This document shows positions 27,676 to 35,864 of a DNA stretch of 46,323 nucleotides, piece by piece. Each line of letters begins with the position of its first letter. Positions within the stretch are counted from its first letter, which is position 1. The stretch spans positions 1 to 46,323 of the forward strand of contig JAQUWD010000029.1 in assembly GCA_028693055.1 (NCBI GenBank), read 5' to 3'. The notes beneath the pieces are model-generated. The model was not told the origin of the DNA and ran no database searches. It worked only from the letters and a program-made list of their open reading frames with translations. The stretch is from Eubacteriales bacterium (GTDB lineage Bacteria > Bacillota > Clostridia > Christensenellales > Aristaeellaceae). The translations under genes and the position numbers were made by a program.

Positions 27676-28665
27676 TTATTTCAGGTAGGTCAGAAGGAGC
27701 TTTTCAGCGGCTTCCACATCCCGTAAGTCGATGACCTCGCAGGCACTATGGACATAGCGGCAGGGGATGGACAGCGTACAGACCTTCACGCCTGCACGGG
27801 TGGTCTGCATGGACATCGCGTCGGTCGCGCCAAAAGGAAGTACCTCGCGCTGAGTGGGCACGCCTGCTTTTTCACCGGCAGCTAATAGCTCCTTTACCAG
27901 CTCGGGATTAGAGATGCTGCCGCGGTCCATAATTTTGACAGCCACGCCCTCGCCTAGCTTTACAGCCGGTAGCCTGGTTTCGGGGGTATCGCCGTTGGCG
28001 GTTACATCCAGTGCGATGCCGATATCGGGATCCGTACGGAAGGCGGCGGTTTTGGAGCCTCTGCAGCCAACCTCTTCTTGAGTGGAAAATACAGCGACAA
28101 TGGTGTTTTTCGTTTTTGCTGGCAGAGCGGTCAGCACGCTGACTAGCAGAGCACAGGCGATTCGGTCATCCATAGCCGGGGCGGCTACCCGGTGCTGACC
28201 CAGCCTAAAGCAATCGTTGCTGTATACGGCCATGTCTCCCAATTGGACCATCGCGAGGGCTTCCTCCTGATCCTTTGCGCCGATATCGATAAACATATGC
28301 TTCATGGCGGGGGTTTCTCCTTCGCGGACAGGCTCCTGCACAATAACGCCCTGCACGCCGTTTCCAAAGGATACATGGCGGGTACGGCTTACATTCAGGC
28401 TAATGCCGCCCACGGGCATAACCCGCAGATAGCCTTCTTTTTCTACAGCAACCACGATGAACCCGATATGATCCATATGGGCGGAAAGCATAATGCGCTT
28501 AGGCGCTTTTGCGGTTCCTTTTTTTTCGCAGATTAGGTTGCCCAGATTATCACGGGTGATCGTATCTACATGGGCTTTCACAAGCTTCTCAATGGTATCT
28601 GCCACCAAGTCCTCACGTCCGGAGGGGCCGTATACGTTGACCAATTTTTCTATCAATTCAAACAT
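27676..28665 (-). CDS. M42-family metallo-aminopeptidase (first of three)
   Basis: 329 residues starting MFELIEKLVNVYGPSGRED after AGAGG; an earlier ATG lies too near the previous stop. All di-metal ligands and the catalytic base are present: SAHMDHIGF, PAMDDRIAC, STQEEVGCRGS, ALDVT, and CRYVHSACE. M42 enzymes form dodecameric shells that trim peptides in the cytoplasm and are often annotated glutamyl aminopeptidase or, historically, endoglucanase M. It is 13 bases behind a paralogue; the pairwise identity looks modest, so specificities may differ. Confidence 0.92.
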   Translation of the reverse strand: MFELIEKLVNVYGPSGREDLVADTIEKLVKAHVDTITRDNLGNLICEKKGTAKAPKRIMLSAHMDHIGFIVVAVEKEGYLRVMPVGGISLNVSRTRHVSFGNGVQGVIVQEPVREGETPAMKHMFIDIGAKDQEEALAMVQLGDMAVYSNDCFRLGQHRVAAPAMDDRIACALLVSVLTALPAKTKNTIVAVFSTQEEVGCRGSKTAAFRTDPDIGIALDVTANGDTPETRLPAVKLGEGVAVKIMDRGSISNPELVKELLAAGEKAGVPTQREVLPFGATDAMSMQTTRAGVKVCTLSIPCRYVHSACEVIDLRDVEAAEKLLLTYLK

Positions 28666-28678
28666 GATTCGATACCTC

Positions 28679-29704
28679 TTATTTTTCAAGATAAGCTTTA
28701 CAGAGCTGATACTGTGCTTCTATATCCGTAAAGGAGCATACGGTGGACGGGCTGTGGATATAGCGGCAGGGTACGCTGAGAACGCAGGTTTTGGCTCCGC
28801 TACCCGCACGCTGCATAGCGCCGCCCTCGTTGCCGCCGGATACGCTCATTTTAACCTGATGGGGGATTCCGCTGGCTTCAGCCAAGGCCATCATTTCTTG
28901 GAACAGCGCGGGATGGGCGATGGAGGCGTTGTCCATAAAGCTGATGGCTACGCCCTTACCGGCAAGGCAGACGCGCTGGGCTTCCGGAATATCGCCCATG
29001 TCGTTGGCAGTGGTACCTTCTAGTACAAGCGCAATATCGGGTTGCAGCCTGAAAGCAGCCCCTGTTGCCCCACGGCAGCCTACCTCCTCCTGACAGGTAA
29101 AGACAAAATGGGTGTCATATTTGGTTTTGGCATGAAGAAGACGAAGCAGATTATAGCAGCCAACTCGGTCATCGGCAGCCTTGCAGAGCAGCATTCCGTC
29201 GCCAAAGGGGGTATAGGGGGTATCAAAGGTAATGGGCGTGCCCTCGGGGACCTTTGCTTTGGCCTCGTCCTGATCCTTCGCACCGATATCCACATAAAGC
29301 TGATCGATGGGCAGCACGCTCTTGCGATCCTCGGCAGTCTGTTGATGAATGGCCATTGCGCCAATCACTCCGTTTAAAGGCTCGTGATCGGGGGTAAAAT
29401 AGCCTACCTTGACCCGTTTGCTAACCAGCACTCGGGAATCAATGCCGCCGATGGCGCGCACTCGCAGTAAACCGTCGTCCGTGTAGGAGATAGCCATCAA
29501 GCCAACCTCGTCCATATGAGCGCACAGCAGGACGCTGGGCGCGTTGCGGCGGGTTCCCTTCTTATGGGCGATCACATTGCCCATGCGGTCTATGGTCACG
29601 TTCTTCTCGCCGAGTACCTCAACGCATTCATGGTAGACGGCCATACGGACTAATTCTTCCCGACCGCTGATCCCCTGCATTTCGCATAAATTCTTTAGTT
29701 CCAA
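28679..29704 (-). CDS. M42-family metallo-aminopeptidase (second of three)
   Basis: 341 residues from a TTG start that overlaps the upstream paralogue by ten bases and has GGGGGG about eight bases before it. Ligand motifs: CAHMDEVGL, KAADDRVGC, TCQEEVGCRGA, and CRYIHSPS; the fifth ligand is Glu in VLEGTTAND instead of Asp, a known M42 variant. Also possible is a start at a later ATG (codon 9), which would remove conserved sequence. Likely an intracellular aminopeptidase of distinct specificity. Confidence 0.91.
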   Translation of the reverse strand: MELKNLCEMQGISGREELVRMAVYHECVEVLGEKNVTIDRMGNVIAHKKGTRRNAPSVLLCAHMDEVGLMAISYTDDGLLRVRAIGGIDSRVLVSKRVKVGYFTPDHEPLNGVIGAMAIHQQTAEDRKSVLPIDQLYVDIGAKDQDEAKAKVPEGTPITFDTPYTPFGDGMLLCKAADDRVGCYNLLRLLHAKTKYDTHFVFTCQEEVGCRGATGAAFRLQPDIALVLEGTTANDMGDIPEAQRVCLAGKGVAISFMDNASIAHPALFQEMMALAEASGIPHQVKMSVSGGNEGGAMQRAGSGAKTCVLSVPCRYIHSPSTVCSFTDIEAQYQLCKAYLEK

Positions 29705-30774
29705 AGTTCAGCCCCCCAGTCCTCGGTAAGTCCGCTTAGAAAATGGGCGAGCAGACGACCGCATTCCGATATAGCATGCATATCCAGCAGCTCAACGGTG
29801 GTATGCATATATTTGAGCGGCAGATCAATCAGCACGCAGGGCACGCCCTCTCTGGCAATCTGGATCAGGTCGGTATCGGTGCCGGTACGGCTGGTGGCAT
29901 ACTCGGTGTTTAAGGCTACGCCATAATCCTTCGCCGTCTTTTTTAACCTATCCAGCAGCTTATGCTGTACAAATGGCCCATAGGTGGCGGCAGGTGCGTC
30001 CAACGGGACGGTGGTGTCCGGTTTGCTGGCGGGGATGGTGGCGTGGGTTACATCCAATACCACAGCTAGATCGGGATCAACGGTGTAGGCGGCCGTATAG
30101 GCTCCCCATGCGCCAACCTCTTCTTGGGTAGAGGCGACGAAATAGATATCGCAAAGGTGGTTCATGGTTTGCAGCTTTTCGGCGGCGCATAATAGGGAGC
30201 CTACGCAAGCGCGATCATCCATGGTTTTAGACGCGGCGCGGTCGTTTAAAAGCCGTGTTGCCGGGCCCTGCAAGGTGATCAGGTCGCCGATTTGCACAAG
30301 CTTTTTGACGGCTTCGGTTTCCATACCAAGATCCACAAAGAGGTCTTCTCGCTTGTAATTATGCCCGCGATCCGCTTCACTGAGAAGATGGGGAGGGGTC
30401 GCGCCTACCACGCCTAGCATTTGACGGATTTGTCCCGTTTCACCCGATGCGTGAACCATAACGGTGCTGGCAGGGAGAATACGCGGGTCTACGCCGCCTA
30501 CAGAGCCCATCCGTAACGTACCGTCGGGTAACACGTCTGCAACCATGAGGGCGATTTCGTCCTGATGGGCGCTCAGCATCACCTTGGGGGCGGGAGAGCC
30601 GTCAGAGGTAGGTCTGGTAGCCTTTTTGAGAGCGATCACATTATACAGCGAATCAATCGTCACGCTGTCGCACAACGGCTTGAAACGCTCGGCAAGCCAT
30701 GCGGAAACCTGCGCTTCCTGTCCGCTGGGGCCGTGTTGGGCCGCCATGCCTTCCAGATATGCAAAGATGTCCAT
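29695..30774 (-). CDS. M42-family metallo-aminopeptidase (third of three)
   Basis: 359 residues starting MDIFAYLEGMAAQHGPSGQ, nine bases after GGAAAGG; a TTG six codons earlier overlaps that site. Motifs: SAHQDEIAL, KTMDDRACVG, STQEEVGAWGA, VLDVT and LKYMHTTVE. It is the most divergent of the trio, with the AHQD and GAWG changes and an insertion giving extra length. It is the first gene behind the divergent promoter at 30819-30847, so it probably heads an operon of three peptidases and the TIM-barrel gene. Confidence 0.91.
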   Translation of the reverse strand: MDIFAYLEGMAAQHGPSGQEAQVSAWLAERFKPLCDSVTIDSLYNVIALKKATRPTSDGSPAPKVMLSAHQDEIALMVADVLPDGTLRMGSVGGVDPRILPASTVMVHASGETGQIRQMLGVVGATPPHLLSEADRGHNYKREDLFVDLGMETEAVKKLVQIGDLITLQGPATRLLNDRAASKTMDDRACVGSLLCAAEKLQTMNHLCDIYFVASTQEEVGAWGAYTAAYTVDPDLAVVLDVTHATIPASKPDTTVPLDAPAATYGPFVQHKLLDRLKKTAKDYGVALNTEYATSRTGTDTDLIQIAREGVPCVLIDLPLKYMHTTVELLDMHAISECGRLLAHFLSGLTEDWGAELWN

Positions 30775-30818
30775 TTTGTTCTGCCTTTCCAATTGTTAAT
30801 AAGGAAGTGTTCGCTCCT

Positions 30819-30847
30819 ATTATAGCGAAACAGAGCCTAAGTTGCAA
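30819..30847 (-). promoter_or_regulatory. Promoter of the M42 peptidase operon
   Basis: On the minus strand TTGCAA (30842-30847) and a perfect TATAAT (30819-30824) are 17 bases apart; the start would be near 30812, about 40 bases before the first peptidase. It diverges from the lacI-type promoter 46 bases away. Confidence 0.8.
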
Positions 30848-30869
30848 TGAAGAAAAAACGTAAAGAGGG

Positions 30870-30898
30870 TTGACAAGGCTGTAGAGATGGGTTACAAT
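30870..30898 (+). promoter_or_regulatory. Promoter of the maltodextrin operon
   Basis: TTGACA (30870-30875), 17 bases, TACAAT (30893-30898). Transcription would begin near 30905, inside the palindromic operator that follows, which makes repression by the encoded LacI-type protein very likely. Confidence 0.88.
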
Positions 30899-30902
30899 TC
30901 AT

Positions 30903-30922
30903 TTATGCAATCGGTTGCGTAA
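30903..30922 (+). promoter_or_regulatory. LacI-type operator O1
   Basis: TTATGCAATCGGTTGCGTAA pairs with its own reverse complement at 16 of 20 positions around a central CG, the layout of LacI/GalR-family operators. It covers the expected transcription start of the operon and precedes the repressor gene by 16 bases. Confidence 0.8.
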
Positions 30923-30938
30923 AAAGGATGTGTATACC

Positions 30939-31934
30939 ATGGCGGCAACCATCCATGATGTGGCAAGGCTGGCAGGAGTCAATTCCTCCACCGTATCCAG
31001 ACTGTTAAACGGTAAAGCCAGCATAACGGGTGAAACCAAGGAAAAGATTTATGCCGCAATTAAAGAGCTGGACTACCATCCAAGCTCGGTGGCTAGAAGC
31101 CTTGCCAGCGGATTAAGCGGTGCGATCGGCGTGGTGGTGGATGCGGAGGATGCAGACGCGTTTAGCAACGTTTTTTTCAGTCGTAGTCTTTTTGCCATTG
31201 AGCAGGTCGCCCAACAACGGGGCTATAACGTGATCATTACCAACGGAGGCAAGCATACGGCTGCCGCTGTGGAAACGCTGATGCTGGAACGCAAGGTGGA
31301 TGGGCTGATTTTGCCTCCCTCCACCCTTCGGCCAGCGTTGCTTGAAAAAATCGGCGATTTTCCCTATGTTGTGCTTGGACAGCCGGATAAGGCTAAGAAG
31401 GACGCTAACTGGGTGGATAATAACAACGAGCAGGGCGCAGAGCTGGCAGTGTCTCACTTGGTGAAAATGGGCTATCAGACCATCGTATATCTAGGGGGAG
31501 ATCAAAAAGTCGGCTTTGTGAAACGGAGGGTGCGAGGCTATGAAAAAGCGCTTCCGCCCAAAGCTAAGACGGTTGTGCTACCTACCGACGGTACGCCGGA
31601 GGACGCATTCCAAACCGCAACGCAGACGCTCAAGGGTTTACAAGGAACCGTTGGGATGGTTTGCAATGATAACCTGACCGCTTTTGGACTGTTAAACGCC
31701 GCCAAAAAAATGGGCCTGCAGGTACCCGCTCAACTTGGGGTTGTGACCTTTGATAATTATCCGCTGGCGGAATATATGGACCCTGCGTTGACTGCGGTGG
31801 ATGTCGATACGGCGCAATTAGGCGAGCAATCTGCGCAGCTTCTGTTTCAGCGCATTGTACGCCGAGACGGAGCCAACCAACAGATTTTGCTTTCCACCAG
31901 TTTGATAGCGCGTGAATCCACTAATAGGAAGTGA
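30939..31934 (+). CDS. LacI-family repressor of the maltodextrin operon
   Basis: 331 residues starting MAATIHDVARLAGVNSSTVS, about nine bases after AAAGGA; a longer TTG-started reading lies over the operator. The N-terminal HTH is followed by the hinge helix (SSVARSLASG) and a periplasmic-binding-protein-like sensor domain ending DNYPLAEYMDPALTAVDVD. It probably represses itself and the downstream hydrolase and importer, released by a maltose-type sugar; the ligand is inferred from the neighbours. It ends four bases before the GH13 start. Confidence 0.92.
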   Translation: MAATIHDVARLAGVNSSTVSRLLNGKASITGETKEKIYAAIKELDYHPSSVARSLASGLSGAIGVVVDAEDADAFSNVFFSRSLFAIEQVAQQRGYNVIITNGGKHTAAAVETLMLERKVDGLILPPSTLRPALLEKIGDFPYVVLGQPDKAKKDANWVDNNNEQGAELAVSHLVKMGYQTIVYLGGDQKVGFVKRRVRGYEKALPPKAKTVVLPTDGTPEDAFQTATQTLKGLQGTVGMVCNDNLTAFGLLNAAKKMGLQVPAQLGVVTFDNYPLAEYMDPALTAVDVDTAQLGEQSAQLLFQRIVRRDGANQQILLSTSLIARESTNRK

Positions 31935-31938
31935 TATT

Positions 31939-33630
31939 GTGAACCTAGAGGCAGTAGTGCATCGGCCAAGCTTGCAGTTTAGGCAACCGATTGCACGAGA
32001 AAAAGTCATATTTATGCTGGAAACAGCTGCACAGGATGAATTAGAATGCGCGATTACGTATTGGAAACGAGATGGCACAGGGGAGCGCATCCTCCGACAA
32101 ATGCTGCCGCGGTATTCGGATGGCTTGCGAACGCAATGGACAGTGGAGATTTGCTTTCCAGAGCCCGCGCATTACATCAAGTATTACTTCACTTTGAAGG
32201 AGAACCAGGAGTCTGCCGTTTACTATTGTGAAAATGGTTTTTACAACCATGTGCCCGGCAGCGGTTTTTTCGAGCTGCTTCAAGTGAACGAAACCGATGT
32301 GGAGGCCTTGCCTCCATGGGCTGAAGGCTGTATTTACTACCAAATATTTCCTGAGCGCTTTGCCATCCGTCCAAGAAGAGAAAAACGCCGCCAATATGCG
32401 GAATGGACGTCTCAACCTACGCGCGATCATTTTTTAGGCGGTAATCTGGGCGGCGTGGAGGACTGCTTACCTTATCTTAAGGATTTAGGCGTTGAATGTA
32501 TCTATTTGAACCCCATTTTTCTTGCGGATTTCAACCACAAGTATGCCACCGTCGATTACTTTCAGATTGATCCTGATTTTGGAACGGAGAAGGATCTGGT
32601 TTCGTTGGTGGAACGGGCGCACCAAGCTGGGATTCGCGTTGTGCTGGACGGCGTTTTTAATCACGTGGGCATTCATTTTGCTCCCTTTCAGGATTTATGG
32701 GAAAAGGGAGCCGACAGCGCCTATTGGGATTGGTTTTATCCCAAAACCGATGCCATACGAATTGCGAGCGATTGCTATGAGTGTGTGGGTGATTATCCGT
32801 ATATGCCCCGGTTGAGAGGAACAAATCCTGAGGTCCGCGCCTATGTTCTGCGGGTTCTTCTCTATTGGTTGGAGCGGGCCCATATCGACGGATGGCGCTT
32901 CGACGTGGCGGATGAGCTGGACCAGGAGGCTCTGCGCTATTGGCGCGAGGAAACCAAAAGAGCCTATCCGGACGCGCTTTTTCTGGCGGAAACATGGGGA
33001 GACGCAAGCTCGCTGGTAGCCGTGGGCGGGCCTTTCGATTGTGCGATGAACTATCTCTTCAGAGACGCGATGGTGGAGTACTTTGCTCAAGGCGCCTTGG
33101 GAGAAAAGGAGCTTTCCCTGCGCCTGCAAAGGGTTTTGATGAAGTACACGGATACAGCCAATCTAGCGATGTACAATTGCTTAGGCAGTCACGATACGGC
33201 GCGCTTTCTCACCCTCTGCGCAGAGGATAAAAGGCAGATGAAGCAGGCGATGGCTTTTCAGATGCTTTTTCCCGGCGCTCCCGCTATCTATTATGGAGAC
33301 GAGCAGGGAATGACCGGAGATAACGATCCGGGCTGTCGTGGAGGAATGCAGAAGAAGGATCAGCAGCTATTTCAATATGAAAAGGAACTGATCTCCCTGC
33401 GTAAAAAAAGCTTGGCTATTCGGAAGGGAAGCTATCGGACACTGATTGCGGATGATCAGCGAAGGCTATTTGCTTTTGAACGTCGTTATGGGAAAGAGCG
33501 GGTCATAGCGGCCTTTAACAATGGAGAAATCCCGCAAACGCTGGACTTACCGGAGAGTGGAGGAAAAGTCGACATTTCTCCCCACTCCGTTGAGATCGTT
33601 CAAAAAATAGAGGAGGAAAAACCACAATGA
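31939..33630 (+). CDS. GH13 maltodextrin hydrolase (neopullulanase/cyclomaltodextrinase-like)
   Basis: 563 residues from a GTG with AGGAAG upstream; an earlier GTG overlaps the repressor gene. No signal peptide, so it acts in the cytoplasm. The first 110 or so residues look like the N-terminal beta domain of GH13 subfamily 20, followed by YYQIFPERFA and the barrel. The four GH13 regions are intact: DGVFNHVG (237-244), GWRFDVADE with nucleophile Asp 322, AETWG with acid/base Glu 351, and GSHDT with Asp 419. It should cleave imported linear or cyclic maltodextrins. The second LacI-type operator lies within its codons 14-20. The stop overlaps the next start (ATGA). Confidence 0.93.
   Translation: MNLEAVVHRPSLQFRQPIAREKVIFMLETAAQDELECAITYWKRDGTGERILRQMLPRYSDGLRTQWTVEICFPEPAHYIKYYFTLKENQESAVYYCENGFYNHVPGSGFFELLQVNETDVEALPPWAEGCIYYQIFPERFAIRPRREKRRQYAEWTSQPTRDHFLGGNLGGVEDCLPYLKDLGVECIYLNPIFLADFNHKYATVDYFQIDPDFGTEKDLVSLVERAHQAGIRVVLDGVFNHVGIHFAPFQDLWEKGADSAYWDWFYPKTDAIRIASDCYECVGDYPYMPRLRGTNPEVRAYVLRVLLYWLERAHIDGWRFDVADELDQEALRYWREETKRAYPDALFLAETWGDASSLVAVGGPFDCAMNYLFRDAMVEYFAQGALGEKELSLRLQRVLMKYTDTANLAMYNCLGSHDTARFLTLCAEDKRQMKQAMAFQMLFPGAPAIYYGDEQGMTGDNDPGCRGGMQKKDQQLFQYEKELISLRKKSLAIRKGSYRTLIADDQRRLFAFERRYGKERVIAAFNNGEIPQTLDLPESGGKVDISPHSVEIVQKIEEEKPQ
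31979..31998 (+). promoter_or_regulatory. Intragenic LacI-type operator O2
   Basis: TTAGGCAACCGATTGCACGA contains GCAACCGATTGC, the exact reverse complement of the 12-base core of O1 (GCAATCGGTTGC), and agrees with the reversed O1 at 17 of 20 positions. It lies 1,076 bases from O1 within the GH13 gene, like an auxiliary operator for DNA looping or a roadblock. Confidence 0.65.
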
Positions 33631-34862
33631 AGAAAATGCTTTCGATCCTTTTGGCACTCTGTCTGATGACCGGCGTGTCGTTGGCGGAGAGCGCACAGCC
33701 TGTGACCATTACCTTTTGGCACCACTATAGCGCTCAGTCCGCTGAGAATGAAACGCTGATGAATGTACTGATTCCCCAGTTTGAATCCGAAAATCCCGGG
33801 ATCAAGGTCAACGCGGTTTCCCACGAGTGGGCGGAGCTACACGACAAGGTGCTAGTCAGCGCCAGCTCGCAAAGTCTGCCCGACGTAGCGCGCTGTGATA
33901 TTGCGTGGCTGCCGGAATTTGAAAAGATGGGCATTTTGGTAGCGCTTGATGAAGCGATGGGCAACTTTGCCGATGTGAGCGCCACACTATTGGACAGCGC
34001 TATGTCTACGGCAAAAATCGGTGATCACTACTATGGGCTAGCCTTAAATACCAACAGCAAAATTATGTTCTATCAAACCGCAATGCTGGAGGCGGCAGGT
34101 GTGGCGGTTCCTCAAACCATGGACGAATGGGTCGAGGCTGTACGCAAGCTGTCTGGAACCAATACCAATGGTCAGCAGGTCTGGGGCTGGAACGAGCCTG
34201 CGCTGAGCGGCTGGAACATTTGCCCGTTCATTTGGAGCTTTGGCGGAAGCCTAACCGATGAGGCGCAGACGGTAGCTACGGGCTATATCAACAGCGCGGC
34301 TACGGTAAAGGCAATTGAAACCTTTGCGCAGCTGTATAAGGATGGCGCATTGACCGGCTTCAACAGCGGGGATATTCCCATGACAGACGGCTTTGGCACG
34401 GGACGCTATGCGATGATGCTGGAGGGCCCGTGGAAAACAGCGGAGCTGGAAGGGGCTTATCCCGATACCGCTTACGGCACCGCGCCGATTCCCGCCGGAG
34501 AGGGCGGCAGCGTAAGCGTGCTTGGCGGCGAGGACATCGCAATGTTTACCACGGCAAATCAAGATGCGGCATGGAAGTTTATGGAGTTTATGACAGGTGA
34601 ATATGCGGAAACAGAAATGGCAAAATGCGGTCAGATTCCTGTAAACAAGGCAGCTCTTGAAAGCGACGTAGTGAAAGGCGCAGCCTACGCACCCTTTATC
34701 GAAGCGATTCAAAGCGCGAAGGCTCGCCCCACGGTAGCGGCTTGGAGCGAAATGGACAACGAGCTTAACATGGCCTTGACCGCCGTTGTGAACGGCGAAA
34801 AAACGGCGCAGGAATCAATGGACGCATTAGCCGTCACGTTTGACGAGCTGCTGAAGAAGTAA
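33627..34862 (+). CDS. Maltodextrin-type extracellular binding protein (MalE-like)
   Basis: 411 residues. MKKMLSILLALCLMTGVSLAE is a Sec signal with an SLAES-type cleavage site; the Cys in LALC lacks the small residue a lipobox needs. VTITFWHHYSAQSAENETLM, GIKVNAVSHEW, LPDVARCDIAWLPEF and YAMMLEGPWKTAELE mark a family-1 sugar-binding protein. Its start overlaps the hydrolase stop, and GAGGAGG precedes it. Substrate assignment to maltodextrins rests on the GH13 neighbour. Confidence 0.9.
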   Translation: MKKMLSILLALCLMTGVSLAESAQPVTITFWHHYSAQSAENETLMNVLIPQFESENPGIKVNAVSHEWAELHDKVLVSASSQSLPDVARCDIAWLPEFEKMGILVALDEAMGNFADVSATLLDSAMSTAKIGDHYYGLALNTNSKIMFYQTAMLEAAGVAVPQTMDEWVEAVRKLSGTNTNGQQVWGWNEPALSGWNICPFIWSFGGSLTDEAQTVATGYINSAATVKAIETFAQLYKDGALTGFNSGDIPMTDGFGTGRYAMMLEGPWKTAELEGAYPDTAYGTAPIPAGEGGSVSVLGGEDIAMFTTANQDAAWKFMEFMTGEYAETEMAKCGQIPVNKAALESDVVKGAAYAPFIEAIQSAKARPTVAAWSEMDNELNMALTAVVNGEKTAQESMDALAVTFDELLKK

Positions 34863-34872
34863 CGATTCCATG

Positions 34873-34932
34873 GGGCTGCCTCAAACGGGGCGCAGTAAGG
34901 GAGCCGTCTCTTTCCCTGCTTTGAGGCAGTCC
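34873..34932 (+). promoter_or_regulatory. Large intercistronic stem-loop between binding protein and permeases
   Basis: CTGCCTCAAA (34876-34885) pairs with TTTGAGGCAG (34920-34929), extended by GG/CC outside and with a smaller GGGA...TCCC arm in the loop. It is not followed by a proper U-run. Such stems after malE-type genes protect the upstream message and reduce permease expression; that role is inferred. Confidence 0.65.
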
Positions 34933-34973
34933 CTCAAAAAGCATGTTTCTTCATGCGGATCGAGAGGCGCTTT

Positions 34974-35852
34974 ATGGAAACAAAGTCACGGGTGAATCGA
35001 GTGCAGCTGACAGCCCTGCTGCTGCCGGGTCTGCTTATTTTTGCCGTGTTTACCGTATATCCGATTTTTCGTCTGCTTTGCATGAGCTTCTGCGATTGGA
35101 ATTTTGGCTCTATGCTGTCTCAGCCGTTCATTGGTCTGGCAAATTATCAGGATGTTTTTTCAGACGATATCTTTTGGGTTGTATTTGTCAACAGCATCGT
35201 ATATACGCTGGTGACCGTGCCGGCACAGATGGCGCTTGGACTGATGGTGGCGGTGCTGCTTAGCGGGATTAAACGCTTTAGTGTGTCGTTTCGCGTTATG
35301 AATTATTTGCCGGTGATCACCTCGTGGGTGATAGCATCTTTGGTGTTCCGCTATATATTTAATACTGAGGGTCTACTGAACTACTGCCTGTCTCGGCTGA
35401 CAGGTGCGGCGAATGTGCGCTGGCTGGATACCCGCTGGAGCGGCTTGAGCGTCGCCATGATTTTGGGCGCTTGGAAGGGCGTTGGTTGGAACATGGTGGT
35501 CTTTTTAGCCGCGCTGCAGCAAGTGCCTGCCGATTTGTACGAGGCGGCGGAAATGGACGGCTGCGGTTCATGGAAGCGGTTTTGGAATGTGACCCTACCT
35601 TCCATCAAGGGAACGATCTTATTTGCACTGATTATGCTGACCATTGGAGGCTTCAATGTTTTTACGTCCATTAAGATGATAACTGGCGGCAAGCCCGCCC
35701 ATCAGACAGACACATTGCTGACATGGATGTATTATAAGGCGTTTAGCACAGGTAATTTTGGTTATTCGGCGGCGTTGAGCTTCATTATGGCGCTTTGCTT
35801 GGGATTGATGGCGATTGCACAGTTCCGCGCAATGAAGAACCGGGATGCTTGA
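34974..35852 (+). CDS. Maltodextrin-type ABC permease (MalF type)
   Basis: 292 residues starting METKSRVNRVQLTALLLPG, six bases after GAGAGG; an ATG seven codons earlier lacks a site. Six membrane helices; the ATPase-contact loop is EAAEMDGCGSWKRFWNVTLP. It is followed 12 bases later by its partner permease. No ATP-binding subunit is encoded in the operon. Confidence 0.91.
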   Translation: METKSRVNRVQLTALLLPGLLIFAVFTVYPIFRLLCMSFCDWNFGSMLSQPFIGLANYQDVFSDDIFWVVFVNSIVYTLVTVPAQMALGLMVAVLLSGIKRFSVSFRVMNYLPVITSWVIASLVFRYIFNTEGLLNYCLSRLTGAANVRWLDTRWSGLSVAMILGAWKGVGWNMVVFLAALQQVPADLYEAAEMDGCGSWKRFWNVTLPSIKGTILFALIMLTIGGFNVFTSIKMITGGKPAHQTDTLLTWMYYKAFSTGNFGYSAALSFIMALCLGLMAIAQFRAMKNRDA

Positions 35853-35864
35853 AAGGAGGAGCGT

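Noticed and set aside
20888..30774. One single operon from the M42 genes to the binding protein
   Set aside because: The 98-base gap before the permease genes and the change in composition near 26774 argue for at least two units, though I found no clear second promoter.
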